From: a virus
Length of the DNA stretch: 32,738 bases
IMG/VR virus record: IMGVR_UViG_3300028025_005522
Location: 1 to 32,738 of that record
Strand: one strand, 5' to 3'
The notes beneath the pieces were generated by a model. That model did no database searches and was not told the DNA's origin. It saw only the letters and a program-made list of their open reading frames with translations. This document shows, piece by piece, positions 1 through 8,971 of this stretch (the first letter of the stretch is position 1; each line of letters starts with the position of its first letter). The translations under genes and the position numbers were made by a program.

Positions 1-1
1 T

Positions 2-67
2 GAAGAGATATTAGAAATATTAAACCAACCTGAATGGTCAACTCCAATATCAGGAACAACGATATGA
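2..67 (+). CDS. 3' end of a truncated upstream gene
   Basis: Open from the window edge in frame 2, ending EWSTPISGTTI and a TGA stop. The stop overlaps the ATG of the next gene as ATGA, the kind of tight coupling seen elsewhere in this phage. Only 21 residues are visible, so no function can be assigned. The overlap is also what fixes the start of the following gene. Confidence 0.55.
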   Translation, partial: EEILEILNQPEWSTPISGTTI

Positions 68-267
68 CAAATAAAGAAAAAATAGAACTATTCTTAACTA
101 ACGATACAATCGTTAAAGATTTTTATCTGGTAAGTGAGGTAAATGAAAATTTATATACTTATTATATAGATTTTGTTGATATGGAATCTTGGGATGGAAT
201 ATACGATTGTTCCGTTGAAGTGGGTGACCAAATAAGTTATTTAAGACACATAAGACAAACTGACTAA
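64..267 (+). CDS. Small acidic protein of unknown function
   Basis: A 67-residue acidic, aromatic-rich protein beginning MTNKEKIELF. An in-frame ATG thirty bases upstream would add ten residues, but I chose the internal ATG because it overlaps the previous stop as ATGA and sits in the GATATG context used by other genes here. The stop overlaps the next start as TAATG. No motif, signal peptide or membrane segment is visible. Its place directly before a gp10-like protein suggests a small head-tail or neck accessory protein, but that is inference from position only. Confidence 0.6.
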   Translation: MTNKEKIELFLTNDTIVKDFYLVSEVNENLYTYYIDFVDMESWDGIYDCSVEVGDQISYLRHIRQTD

Positions 268-902
268 TGATAAACGCACAACAGATAGCTGAACTTATTG
301 ACAATATGTTAAAGGATTTATTGGAACAACCAATTTATCCTTATGGCAATACCAAATTTGGTATGGGTAATAAGGTAGCATCTGGTAGTTTAAGAGATAG
401 TATTGAGGTTAAAGTAGTTAGAAAGAACACAGATATTGCAATTGAATTGTTCGCCAATGATTATTTTCAATGGGTACAATCAGGTAGAGCACCAGGTAAG
501 AAGGGTGTACCTGTTTCAGCAATTATGCAATGGATGGGTTATAGAGGTATAACAGCCACAGATTCAAACAACCAAAAATACGGTGCACTACAATCTCAAG
601 TTGCAACTGCGTATATTATAAACAAAGGTAGAATAAAGAAAAATAAGAAACCTTTACCGATGGATGTGTTAATCAAATGGGTAAAGGATAAAAATATAAG
701 ATTCAATATTGATTTACAAAAGGGGATGGCATTTGCAATCCAAAGTAATATCAAAAAATTTGGTATTAGACCAGCTAATATTGAAGATAAACTATTTGAA
801 CAAATTGCAACAAATGATGACATTGTAATGTTATTAGGTGACTTAGCATTTGAAGATTTAGTGGATAGAATTGAATATAATTTAACAGCAAATATAAAAT
901 AA
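267..902 (+). CDS. Putative gp10-like head-tail joining / tail completion protein
   Basis: A 211-residue protein. Residues 25-90 contain ASGSLRDSIEVKV followed by a YFQWVQSGRAPGKKG segment. This pattern (a small residue-rich turn, SLRDSI, a beta-strand, then a short basic GR-PG loop) is typical of HK97 gp10-like and related neck or tail completion proteins. Middle residues IIKNKGRIKKNKKPLP are basic, and the C-terminus is helical and acidic. It is coupled to the upstream gene by TAATG and followed after five bases by a large structural gene. In the family such proteins bridge connector and tail. The assignment rests on motif resemblance and context, so a generic virion protein is the main alternative. 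Confidence 0.5.
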   Translation: MINAQQIAELIDNMLKDLLEQPIYPYGNTKFGMGNKVASGSLRDSIEVKVVRKNTDIAIELFANDYFQWVQSGRAPGKKGVPVSAIMQWMGYRGITATDSNNQKYGALQSQVATAYIINKGRIKKNKKPLPMDVLIKWVKDKNIRFNIDLQKGMAFAIQSNIKKFGIRPANIEDKLFEQIATNDDIVMLLGDLAFEDLVDRIEYNLTANIK

Positions 903-907
903 TTAAT

Positions 908-2494
908 ATGGGTTTCGGATATACAACATTACCATCAGGCGGAACAATAAATAGTCCTTCTCAAGTTAGAAGAAGTACCGATATGATATACCAAAGAGGT
1001 AATTCATTTGAAGTAATTTTAACTGGCGACACATATCAATCATCAATGGAATTAGTTGTTGATTTATATTCTGACGATAGTCAAGTAGGAAGTATGGCAC
1101 TTGTTCCCTTTAGTACAACACAATCAGGTTCAACATACACATACAAATTTAATATTCGTCCATATGAGTATTATCAAAACTTTGTTGAAACAGAACATTA
1201 TAGATATTATTATTTAAATGATTGGGTTTCTACAACCGAAGCAATCAATTGGAATAATCCATATACAAATAGCATCAAAGCTAATATCAAATATATGTAT
1301 AGGTTTTTGAGTGGTTCAACTATTGTAAATGAGTTTTCAGGTGGTACCGCAAATAATGATTTTAATCACTATACTGCAACACCGAGTACATCAATAAGTT
1401 ATGCATCATTATCAGGATTTACTAATACAGGAAAATACTTTGATTATGTTGGAGGACAATTCCAATTGGATGAGAAGTACATTATGCCAAACTTTGATCA
1501 AACTGTGGGTACTGTATATGGTTTAAATAATAATACATTACAAACATTAAACACAGAATTTGATAGTTCACCAATCAATCAGTTTTATATGGATGGTCCG
1601 TCATTACCTGAACCATCAGATACAGGTAGATTCTTAACTGATGCACCACGTGTCCAATATGTACAATCTGATGATAATTACGTACTTTATTATCTAAACG
1701 GACAAACAGGAGATAGACAATTAATGGAAGCAGACTTTGCGGTGTTTGAATTTTATAATGAAGATAATACTTTGGTTACATCATTTAATCAACAATTAAA
1801 TTTTAGTGGAACAACTTGGGCATCACCAACAGGATTTACAGATACATTACAAGTCTTTTCACTTCCTTGTGGACCAGCAGACATTACAAACATCTTTGCT
1901 AACATAGATTATTCAATAGTAGCATACTATAGAGTACAATTATACTATGCTTGGTGGACATATAGTTCATTAAGAGAAAGTGTGGGACCATTAGGACCTA
2001 GTTCTGAATCGTTTTATTTCTATCTATATGATAATTGTAAACCTCAAAATACAAGATTAGCGTTTTTAAACGCACGTGGTGGATTTGATTATTATACATT
2101 TACAGCATTTAGACAAGATTCAAAGAAAATATCAAGACAAACATATGATAATAGATACTATCAAACAAACTTACAATCACCTGATAGGGATATGGCAAGA
2201 ACTGTTAAGACATTTGCAACAGATGTTGAAGAAGAAATAATATTAGAATCTGATTTTATATCTGTACCTGTGGGTAATTGGTTAGAACAATTGTTCATAT
2301 CACCACAAGTTTACATTATGAAACCTGATTATATATCACCAATTGATAGACAAGATAAAGTATATAAGGATTTAACTCCTGTACAAATCTTATCAACTAG
2401 CGTTGAAACTATCACAAAGAAACACCAAAAATTAAATAAGTATAGAATTACAATGAAGGTAGCAAATACATTCTTTGTCAATAAAGGATTTTAA
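908..2494 (+). CDS. Large beta-rich virion structural protein, function unknown
   Basis: A 528-residue protein rich in Tyr, Thr, Ser and Asn with alternating hydrophobic pattern, as expected for a beta-sandwich virion protein. No signal peptide or membrane helix. The last 130 residues change character: they are charged (RQTYDNRYYQTNLQ, KTFATDVEEEIILE) and contain NWLEQLFISPQVYI and a final KYRITMKVANTFF strand, which looks like a separate docking or tail-attachment domain. It starts ATTAATATGGG six bases after the gp10-like gene and ends four bases before the giant tail-tip gene, so it probably belongs to the same late tail operon. I do not recognise a named family. Tail-tip, baseplate or neck component are all possible. 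Confidence 0.6.
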   Translation: MGFGYTTLPSGGTINSPSQVRRSTDMIYQRGNSFEVILTGDTYQSSMELVVDLYSDDSQVGSMALVPFSTTQSGSTYTYKFNIRPYEYYQNFVETEHYRYYYLNDWVSTTEAINWNNPYTNSIKANIKYMYRFLSGSTIVNEFSGGTANNDFNHYTATPSTSISYASLSGFTNTGKYFDYVGGQFQLDEKYIMPNFDQTVGTVYGLNNNTLQTLNTEFDSSPINQFYMDGPSLPEPSDTGRFLTDAPRVQYVQSDDNYVLYYLNGQTGDRQLMEADFAVFEFYNEDNTLVTSFNQQLNFSGTTWASPTGFTDTLQVFSLPCGPADITNIFANIDYSIVAYYRVQLYYAWWTYSSLRESVGPLGPSSESFYFYLYDNCKPQNTRLAFLNARGGFDYYTFTAFRQDSKKISRQTYDNRYYQTNLQSPDRDMARTVKTFATDVEEEIILESDFISVPVGNWLEQLFISPQVYIMKPDYISPIDRQDKVYKDLTPVQILSTSVETITKKHQKLNKYRITMKVANTFFVNKGF

Positions 2495-2497
2495 TAT

Positions 2498-5400
2498 ATG
2501 AGTTTACAACAAACTGTATTACGCGTTCAAACAAATAAACCTAGTGCTATAACTGTAACAGGAACTACAGGTTTGAATTTCTATGATTCAATTGGTTCGG
2601 TAACTTACGCAGGTACTGGTACATCAGATGACCCATATACAGGTTCATTTGGTACAAATGGTAGTAGTTTTTGGGTTCAGGCTGTTTGTCCTGGCACAAT
2701 TTATTTTGACACAATATTATATTCTGTTGGTATTGGAGCAAATTACTTTTCGTTATTTATAAGACGACCTGAAGATGCATTTTTAAAAAATGTATTTAAT
2801 AGTTTTAATTCAGTTAATGCTGATTATTTTAACATCAATACAGGTGATGTGGTTGTATTTGAACAAAATTCAACAGGTTCTTCAGCTGGTTTGTTTGAAG
2901 TTTACTTTATTCCAAACCAACAAGAGGTAAATTATACCGTACCTGAATATGATTTTTTAGACTTATACGGTGATATTCCAATTACAATTAATAAATCATT
3001 TGCAGAGATTGAAGATATTTCCAAAAGAAATTCAGATTATTCTGTAGGTGTTAAAATACCTGGTTCAAAAAAGAACAATAAGTTCTTTGAAAACTTCTTT
3101 GAAGTTGACCAAACATCTTTATACTTTGATGTAACAAAAAAAGTACCTTGTAATGTATTAGTAGATGACGAAAGTTACTTTACAGGATATTTGAAATTAA
3201 ATAGTACATCTGTACTTAATAGTAAAATAGAATATGATGTTACATTATATTCAACAGTAGGAGATTTATATGGTTCAATCGGTAACAACCTTTTAAAAGA
3301 CTTAAACTTTAGGGACCCTGATTATTTTATGAACCATTATTTCAACAGAGATAATGTGTTACAATTTTGGAGATATGAAACATTAAAATCAGATAAAGAA
3401 GTACCATCAAATTATTTTTATCCTGTTGTACACAATGGTTACAATTACCAAGTAACGGGTAACACAACATTTGTATTATACACAGGTATAACAGGTACAT
3501 CATTATATACTACAACTACATTAGGTAGTTGGGCAAACACCGCTGCTGCTTATGCTGCGGGTGTTGATAGATATAGAATTAATTCACCTCAAGATGGTGT
3601 TAGAGATAATCAATTAAAACCAACATTAAACGTTTATTCGTTATTACAATTAATTTTTAGACAATACGGTTATTCAATCAAATCAGATTTTATGACCAGT
3701 CCGTGGATGAAGTTACTTTATATGTATGGTTACTTTAGTGATGACAATACAAAACTAACATATAAAACACCTCAAGTTCAAACATTTGGATTAGAAGGTG
3801 TAGAAGTTATTTTAGTTGACGATATAGTTGCAGAATCTGAGTTTAATTGTTCAACAACATATCCACGTACAATTCATAATTGGACCTTGTATGTGGTTAA
3901 AAAAGGTACAGGAACACCAGTGTTATGTAATACAGATATTAATCTATATTGGAATTTTTATTCATACCCTTGTTATGGTAGTTCATTTTCTTATCAACAA
4001 CCTATAAACATACCAGCAAACACAACTGGTACTACATTTAGTTATACACAAGAACAATGGGTTGATTGTGGATATGGTTGTCCATTCCAACCTGAATATA
4101 TATACAACTTTGGTTTTGATAATATTACATCTAATGCTGGATTATCGAACAAAGCATTATCTTATTTACCAAGACCTTCAAATCAGGTTATACAAATAAA
4201 TGATGGGGATTATGTTGACTTTGGTTTAATTATAGACCAAAACATCAAACAGATAGACGTATTATCCTCTATAGCTAAGAAATTTGGACTTTTATTTATT
4301 CCTGACCCTGATGTTCCAAATCAAATTATAATTGAACCTTATGACTATTACGTGGGTACTGGTGACATTTATGATTGGACTGATAAAATATCAAGGGATA
4401 AAGGATTTACCGTTCAACCAGCAAGAAACTTTATTGAATCTGAATTAGTTTTAACTGATATGGAAGATGGTGATGATGGTAATAAACAATTTAAAGATAG
4501 TAATACAAGAATATATGGAGAAAATAAAGTATATAATCCAACAGAATTTAAATCTTCTACAAAGAAAATTGAAACAACTTTTTCGTCTGAAGTAATAAGA
4601 AAATGGAATCCAAATAATAATCCTGAGTTTGCACCAAATGATGTAGGTATCCCATTGGGAATTAACTACACAGAAAGTTCACAAGAAGTTGGAACGGTGG
4701 TAGATTGGATTTATAAGGGTGTAAAAACAAAACCTAAACTATTTTTTAATTTAGGTAACTTTTCTCCATTCTTAAATGACCCAACAGATCAATTTGGTTT
4801 AACAGGAGTTACCACAGGATATTTTAGAGTAACTAAAGATGATGGAACAAGTTCATCAGGTGCATTAATTTCACCAGTAATATCTCATACAATGCCGATG
4901 GGTAACCCTGACAGCAATAAAATTAATAATGATAGTATATGTGTATTATTTAACTCAGAAGAACCAACAACAATTGCTGGTGATAGTATAAGTTTATTTA
5001 ATGCATATACAAATCAAGATATGTACAATTTATTCTATGAAAATAGAGTAACAAACGCATTTGATAAGAACACAAGATATTTGGATGGTTTCTTTGATTT
5101 GAAATTACCAGATGTAAAGAATCTTAAAGCAAATGACTTAATTAAGATTAACAACCAATACTTTACTTGGAATAGTATTAATGATTTTAATTTAACCAAT
5201 AGAGAATTAACAAAAGTTCAATTGGTTCAATATAATCAAGGTGTTAAATCTTATCCAACAAGATATTTCCAATATTACTATTGTGATACACCATCTACTG
5301 TGTATAAATTCAAGACAGAATTTACAGGAACAGAAAGTATCTATGATAGTTTATACTATTGGAGTATCCTTTATGACTATTTTGTAGGAGTATTAGGTGG

Positions 5401-7813
5401 TGGTGTTAGTGGTTATACCAGTTCAATTAGATTTGGAAGTGGTGCTTCATCACCATATATTCCTTATAATATATATGAAACAACTGAAAGTCAGTATGAA
5501 AATGGTACTGCAATAGACTATAACTACGACCCACAGAGATATTACTTCTTATTACAATTAGAAGAAGAACCTGTTGACACAATTTATAACCAACAGAATG
5601 ACGTTTTCTTAATTAGTAGTGGTCAAACACTTGCAAGGATTAACGTATTTACAGGATGTACAGCGTTTACAACAACAGCATCAAGTATGGGTGCAATAGT
5701 CGGTACTTCAACAGCACCAACTGTACCAACCCCTACTCCAACACCAACACCTTCAGCAACTCCATCTGTTTCAAGTAGCAGAGTTAGAGGTTCTTTATTA
5801 ATTACTTTTGAAGAATTATATGATTTGATAGGAATAGATTTAGTTGAAATTTATGTAAATGGATATAAACGAGATTTTTTCAGTTTAGATATTGAGGAAA
5901 AATATTCATATCAAATATATAGCGGAGATACTGTAACCATATCAATTACATCAAATGGTCCAACACCAACGTTTAATGCGGTTAGATATGACTTTTCAAT
6001 TGATGAAGTTTCGGGAAATAGAGGTATATCACCAGTTGTAGTTACAGGTACAACAAGTCAAGTAGGAAACGTATATTCTAAAACATATTCAATATTACCT
6101 AATTCAAATGATTATAATTTTGAATATTTGGTTAATGTTGAAAGTTTTACACCAGTAACACCAACACCTACACCAACAATAACAATAACACCAAGTGTTA
6201 CACCAACTAATACACCGACACCATCAATTACGCCAAGTGTTACTCCAACAAATACTGTAACACCAAGTGTTACACCAACTAATACTGTTACACCAAGTGT
6301 TACACCAACTAATACTGTTACACCAACTATAACACCAAGTGTTACACCAACAAATACTGTAACACCAACAAATACATTAACACCTACACCAACACAAACA
6401 TTTAGACCTTGTGTTGAATATAGTGTGAATAATAGTAGTGGAAGTTCATCTACAATTGAATATACTGATTGTAATGGAAATGTTCAAACTACAATTGTTG
6501 GTTCAGGTGCAACTGTTATTATTAGTGCACTATTAGGATTAATTAATTGTATAATTAATTGTGGATCAACAACAATTACTCCAATACCAACACCAACCCC
6601 AACTCCAACTAAAACTATGACACCTACACCTACAAATACTGTTACACCAACTATAACACCTAGCGCATTACCTTGCTTTACGGAATTAACAGGTTTTACT
6701 TATGGTGCTAGTCCTGGCCGTGCATATACATCACATTTACAATCAGATGGTAAAATATTAATTTCAGGTCCATTTGATAGTTATGATGCAAGTACCACAT
6801 CAAATAATTTAATCAGAATAAATTCTAATGGTACTTTTGATTCAAGTTTAATAAGTGGAGGATTTAATGATGTAAATAGATACGCATTTACAATTGAAAC
6901 TCAATCAGATGGTAAAATATTAATCGGTGGTAATTTTACACAATATCCATTAGCAACAACTAGAAATAGAATTGTAAGATTAAATTCAGATGGTAGTGTT
7001 GATTCATCATTTAGTATTGGAACTGGTTTTGACGGAACAGTATATAAAATACAAATACAATCTGATGGTAAAATTTTAGTAGCTGGAAATTTTGGAACAT
7101 ATAATGGTACATCAGTAGGTGCTATTACAAGATTAGATACTAATGGTACTATTGATACATCATTTAGTGGAGGAACTGGTTTTAACGCAATAGTAAATGA
7201 TATGATATTACAGTCAGATGGTAAAATATTTGTAGCAGGTTCATTTACAACATATAACGGAACATCAATTATAGGTACTGCAAGATTAAATTCAGACGGT
7301 ACATTAGACGGAACATATTCTGGACAAACCGTCATTCCTTTTGCAGGTGGAACACAAGTTTGTTCAACGCAATCAACTGGAAAATATATTGTTGCAGGTT
7401 CATTTAGTCAATTTAATGGAAGTAGTACATCTAATAGAATTGTAAGATTAAATTCAAATGGTTCTGTTGATACATCATTTACACCTAGTATAAGTTTTAA
7501 TTCATTATTAGGTGGTTCACCTATTATATATTCAGTTGAAGTTACAAGTACAGATAAAATAATGGTTGGAGGTAATTTTAATATACCATATAGTGGTGTA
7601 ACAAGATTAAATTCAGATGGTACTACTGATACTTCATTTAATCCTGGTACAGGTACTTATAATTCATCTAGTAATTCAATAAGTCCTATTAGAACAATAA
7701 CAATACAAAGTAATGGACTTATAAATCTTGGAGGTTCATTTGAAGTATATAATGGTATATTTAGAAATGGATTAATACAAGTACAATCAAATGGTAATAG
7801 TAACCTTTGTTAA
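2498..7813 (+). CDS. Giant tail-tip/adhesin protein with Pro-Thr linkers and delta-60 repeats
   Basis: A 1771-residue protein, the largest in the window. Residues about 150-290 contain a segment with EDISKRNSDYSVGVKIPGSKKNN and a following FEVDQTSLYFDVTKKVP, the kind of conserved N-terminal module found in tail-associated proteins of Bacteroidota phages. This is followed by about 780 residues of beta-rich sequence. From about residue 1075 it becomes modular: a first Pro-Thr linker, a small beta domain (about 1095-1215), a long TPSVTPTNTV-type linker (about 1217-1302), a short Cys-containing domain with four cysteines, a third linker (about 1361-1388), then seven delta-60 type repeats to the C-terminus. 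Delta-60 repeats form propeller-like or adhesin domains in bacterial surface proteins. The likely job is a tail-tip base carrying an extended receptor-binding arm. Confidence 0.7.
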   Translation: MSLQQTVLRVQTNKPSAITVTGTTGLNFYDSIGSVTYAGTGTSDDPYTGSFGTNGSSFWVQAVCPGTIYFDTILYSVGIGANYFSLFIRRPEDAFLKNVFNSFNSVNADYFNINTGDVVVFEQNSTGSSAGLFEVYFIPNQQEVNYTVPEYDFLDLYGDIPITINKSFAEIEDISKRNSDYSVGVKIPGSKKNNKFFENFFEVDQTSLYFDVTKKVPCNVLVDDESYFTGYLKLNSTSVLNSKIEYDVTLYSTVGDLYGSIGNNLLKDLNFRDPDYFMNHYFNRDNVLQFWRYETLKSDKEVPSNYFYPVVHNGYNYQVTGNTTFVLYTGITGTSLYTTTTLGSWANTAAAYAAGVDRYRINSPQDGVRDNQLKPTLNVYSLLQLIFRQYGYSIKSDFMTSPWMKLLYMYGYFSDDNTKLTYKTPQVQTFGLEGVEVILVDDIVAESEFNCSTTYPRTIHNWTLYVVKKGTGTPVLCNTDINLYWNFYSYPCYGSSFSYQQPINIPANTTGTTFSYTQEQWVDCGYGCPFQPEYIYNFGFDNITSNAGLSNKALSYLPRPSNQVIQINDGDYVDFGLIIDQNIKQIDVLSSIAKKFGLLFIPDPDVPNQIIIEPYDYYVGTGDIYDWTDKISRDKGFTVQPARNFIESELVLTDMEDGDDGNKQFKDSNTRIYGENKVYNPTEFKSSTKKIETTFSSEVIRKWNPNNNPEFAPNDVGIPLGINYTESSQEVGTVVDWIYKGVKTKPKLFFNLGNFSPFLNDPTDQFGLTGVTTGYFRVTKDDGTSSSGALISPVISHTMPMGNPDSNKINNDSICVLFNSEEPTTIAGDSISLFNAYTNQDMYNLFYENRVTNAFDKNTRYLDGFFDLKLPDVKNLKANDLIKINNQYFTWNSINDFNLTNRELTKVQLVQYNQGVKSYPTRYFQYYYCDTPSTVYKFKTEFTGTESIYDSLYYWSILYDYFVGVLGGGVSGYTSSIRFGSGASSPYIPYNIYETTESQYENGTAIDYNYDPQRYYFLLQLEEEPVDTIYNQQNDVFLISSGQTLARINVFTGCTAFTTTASSMGAIVGTSTAPTVPTPTPTPTPSATPSVSSSRVRGSLLITFEELYDLIGIDLVEIYVNGYKRDFFSLDIEEKYSYQIYSGDTVTISITSNGPTPTFNAVRYDFSIDEVSGNRGISPVVVTGTTSQVGNVYSKTYSILPNSNDYNFEYLVNVESFTPVTPTPTPTITITPSVTPTNTPTPSITPSVTPTNTVTPSVTPTNTVTPSVTPTNTVTPTITPSVTPTNTVTPTNTLTPTPTQTFRPCVEYSVNNSSGSSSTIEYTDCNGNVQTTIVGSGATVIISALLGLINCIINCGSTTITPIPTPTPTPTKTMTPTPTNTVTPTITPSALPCFTELTGFTYGASPGRAYTSHLQSDGKILISGPFDSYDASTTSNNLIRINSNGTFDSSLISGGFNDVNRYAFTIETQSDGKILIGGNFTQYPLATTRNRIVRLNSDGSVDSSFSIGTGFDGTVYKIQIQSDGKILVAGNFGTYNGTSVGAITRLDTNGTIDTSFSGGTGFNAIVNDMILQSDGKIFVAGSFTTYNGTSIIGTARLNSDGTLDGTYSGQTVIPFAGGTQVCSTQSTGKYIVAGSFSQFNGSSTSNRIVRLNSNGSVDTSFTPSISFNSLLGGSPIIYSVEVTSTDKIMVGGNFNIPYSGVTRLNSDGTTDTSFNPGTGTYNSSSNSISPIRTITIQSNGLINLGGSFEVYNGIFRNGLIQVQSNGNSNLC
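5719..5768 (+). repeat. First Pro-Thr linker-coding repeat
   Basis: Simple repeat of CCAACA/CCNACN-type codons coding for a short PTPTPTPTPSATPS linker inside the giant tail-tip gene. It separates the upstream structural body from the first C-terminal domain. Confidence 0.75.
6148..6405 (+). repeat. Tandem 30-bp repeat coding a TPSVTPTNTV linker
   Basis: Imperfect tandem units of 30 bp, each coding for TPSVTPTNTV or a close variant, with shorter TPT and TIT units on the edges. Period and frame are kept, and variation is mostly at third codon positions. In the protein this is a long, extended, disordered linker between two globular domains. Confidence 0.85.
6575..6665 (+). repeat. Third Pro-Thr linker-coding repeat
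   Basis: Again Pro-Thr codons (PTPTPTPTKTMTPTPTNTV), joining the four-cysteine domain to the delta-60 repeat domain. The unit AATACTGTTACACCAACTAT is shared with the longer repeat upstream. Confidence 0.8.
6730..7810 (+). repeat. Seven delta-60 type coding repeats
   Basis: Seven in-frame repeats whose hallmark (Q)SDGKILVAGNF or a variant begins near 6739, 6902, 7057, 7211, 7369, 7550 and 7706, spaced 154-181 bases. Each unit also carries R(L/I)NS(D/N)GT-(V/L/T)D(T/S)SF between hallmarks. The first four are closest to consensus; copy 5 has STGKYIVAGSF, copy 6 has STDKIMVGGNF and copy 7 SNGLINLGGSF, so the array decays toward the C-terminus. Confidence 0.85.
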
Positions 7814-7832
7814 AACACTAAAACAAATAATT

Positions 7833-7848
7833 TATATTTAATAATATG
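7833..7848 (+). promoter_or_regulatory. Leader element TATATTTAATAATATG (copy 1)
   Basis: Sixteen bases identical to those before the gene at 11960, running directly into the start codon. Lies in the 32-base gap after the giant tail-tip gene. It could be a promoter minus-7-like element giving an almost leaderless transcript, or a translation initiation element. Confidence 0.4.
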
Positions 7849-8754
7849 GGAAGAAAATATATAGGGGAAATAACGGATTATAATTTTGTTTACCCAAACA
7901 ATAATCCAAAGGTATATGATACGGAAATAATACACGATATTAACAATAATTGTGTATCTGGAACTACTTCAGGGTTTACCGCAACATTAACATCCTCAAC
8001 AACAATGCAATTATCTTATACGGTAACTTGGATTAGAAATGGTGCGGAACCATTTATTCAGACAGACGGTGATATATCACTTTGGTCATTACATTTTACA
8101 AGCCCAATATATGGGTATTATGTAAAACCTTGGCAAGTAATACAATCGGCTTATGATTCGGTAACTACTGGTTCAACATATACAGAAACAGTTACCCATA
8201 CTATTGTTTCACCATTAGGATTCCCAACAGGTAATTATTATTTCCAATTTAGAATGATTGGTCATAATTGTGTATTTCCTATTAATCATACAGCATCAAT
8301 AACTGCATTAACACCAACTCCGACCCCAACACCTACACCAAGTTCAACAGCTGGTTTAACACCAACCCCAACTCCAACACTAACACCAACACCTAGTTCA
8401 ACATCAGGTGGTGGAGGTGGTTCTAAGAGTTTACAAATCTATGGTAGAGATGTAAGTGGAATAAGACAGACATTAACATTTTTCTATAGTATAAATGGAG
8501 GAGGTAATATAAATGTACCAGGTTATACAGGTAACCAATTACCAAGTGGTTGTTCAGCACTATATACAATAACAGGTTTAAGCACAGGTGATAATGTTAC
8601 ATTTGGAACAAGTACTAGTTGTGTAATGAATGGTAATGGTTCATCATCAACTTGTCCATCTTCATCAGGAAGTGCGGTAGATTATACATATGCTATGGAT
8701 ATTGGAACAACACAACAAGTAGCAATAACAATAGATAGTGGTACAATACCTTAA
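7846..8754 (+). CDS. Putative small adhesin / tail fibre with Pro-Thr and Gly linkers
   Basis: A 302-residue protein in two halves. Residues 1-155 form a beta-rich domain (GRKYIGEITDYNFVYPNNNP at the start, CVFPINHTASITA at the end). A Pro-Thr linker of about 33 residues follows, containing TPTPTPTPSSTAG and TPTPTLTPTPSSTSG, then a GGGGG spacer and a C-terminal domain of about 110 residues with three or four cysteines. The linker is the same type as in the preceding giant gene, so both probably carry domains on extended arms of the tail tip. It starts from a 16-base leader element and is followed after 15 bases by a small gene. A receptor-binding or decoration role is likely, but no named domain is recognised. 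Confidence 0.6.
   Translation: MGRKYIGEITDYNFVYPNNNPKVYDTEIIHDINNNCVSGTTSGFTATLTSSTTMQLSYTVTWIRNGAEPFIQTDGDISLWSLHFTSPIYGYYVKPWQVIQSAYDSVTTGSTYTETVTHTIVSPLGFPTGNYYFQFRMIGHNCVFPINHTASITALTPTPTPTPTPSSTAGLTPTPTPTLTPTPSSTSGGGGGSKSLQIYGRDVSGIRQTLTFFYSINGGGNINVPGYTGNQLPSGCSALYTITGLSTGDNVTFGTSTSCVMNGNGSSSTCPSSSGSAVDYTYAMDIGTTQQVAITIDSGTIP
8306..8405 (+). repeat. Pro-Thr linker-coding repeat in the small adhesin
   Basis: Two blocks of PTPTPTPTP codons separated by SSTAGL, matching at DNA level the CCAACACCTACACC-type units of the upstream giant gene. This gives sequence identity between adjacent adhesin genes. Confidence 0.75.
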
Positions 8755-8769
8755 AATATATACATATAT

Positions 8770-8970
8770 ATGAAATTAGAAATTTATAAAAACGAAGAAT
8801 TAATTAATATAGAAAATCTTGCAGTGACAGATTTTGGTGATTTTATTCAATCTCAAGTAGACAATCGTAAGAATGTTGTTATTGATTTTAGTAGTATCAA
8901 CGTATTAAAAGGTGAGAAGAACATAATTGAACAAGTCTTCCAAGACGAGAAAAAAGAAACTTTAGTATAA
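8770..8970 (+). CDS. Small acidic protein upstream of the tape measure
   Basis: A 66-residue protein (MKLEIYKNEELINIENL...). It is charged and mixed alpha/beta, with no membrane segment or recognised motif. It ends two bases before the tape measure start, inside the same stop-start cluster TATAATATGG. In many tailed phages the gene directly before the tape measure encodes tail assembly chaperones. This protein is much shorter than typical chaperones and shows no slippery sequence, so that role is only a positional guess. Confidence 0.6.
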   Translation: MKLEIYKNEELINIENLAVTDFGDFIQSQVDNRKNVVIDFSSINVLKGEKNIIEQVFQDEKKETLV

Positions 8971-8971
8971 T

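Noticed and set aside
6230-6365. 30-bp direct repeats that look CRISPR-like at first sight
   Set aside because: Units are contiguous, without unique spacers, and stay in frame coding a Pro-Thr linker.
6901-7335. Long minus-strand open frame of 144 codons inside the delta-60 region
   Set aside because: It is the mirror of the in-frame repeats in the tail gene; composition is Pro/Val/Leu biased and has no start context of its own.
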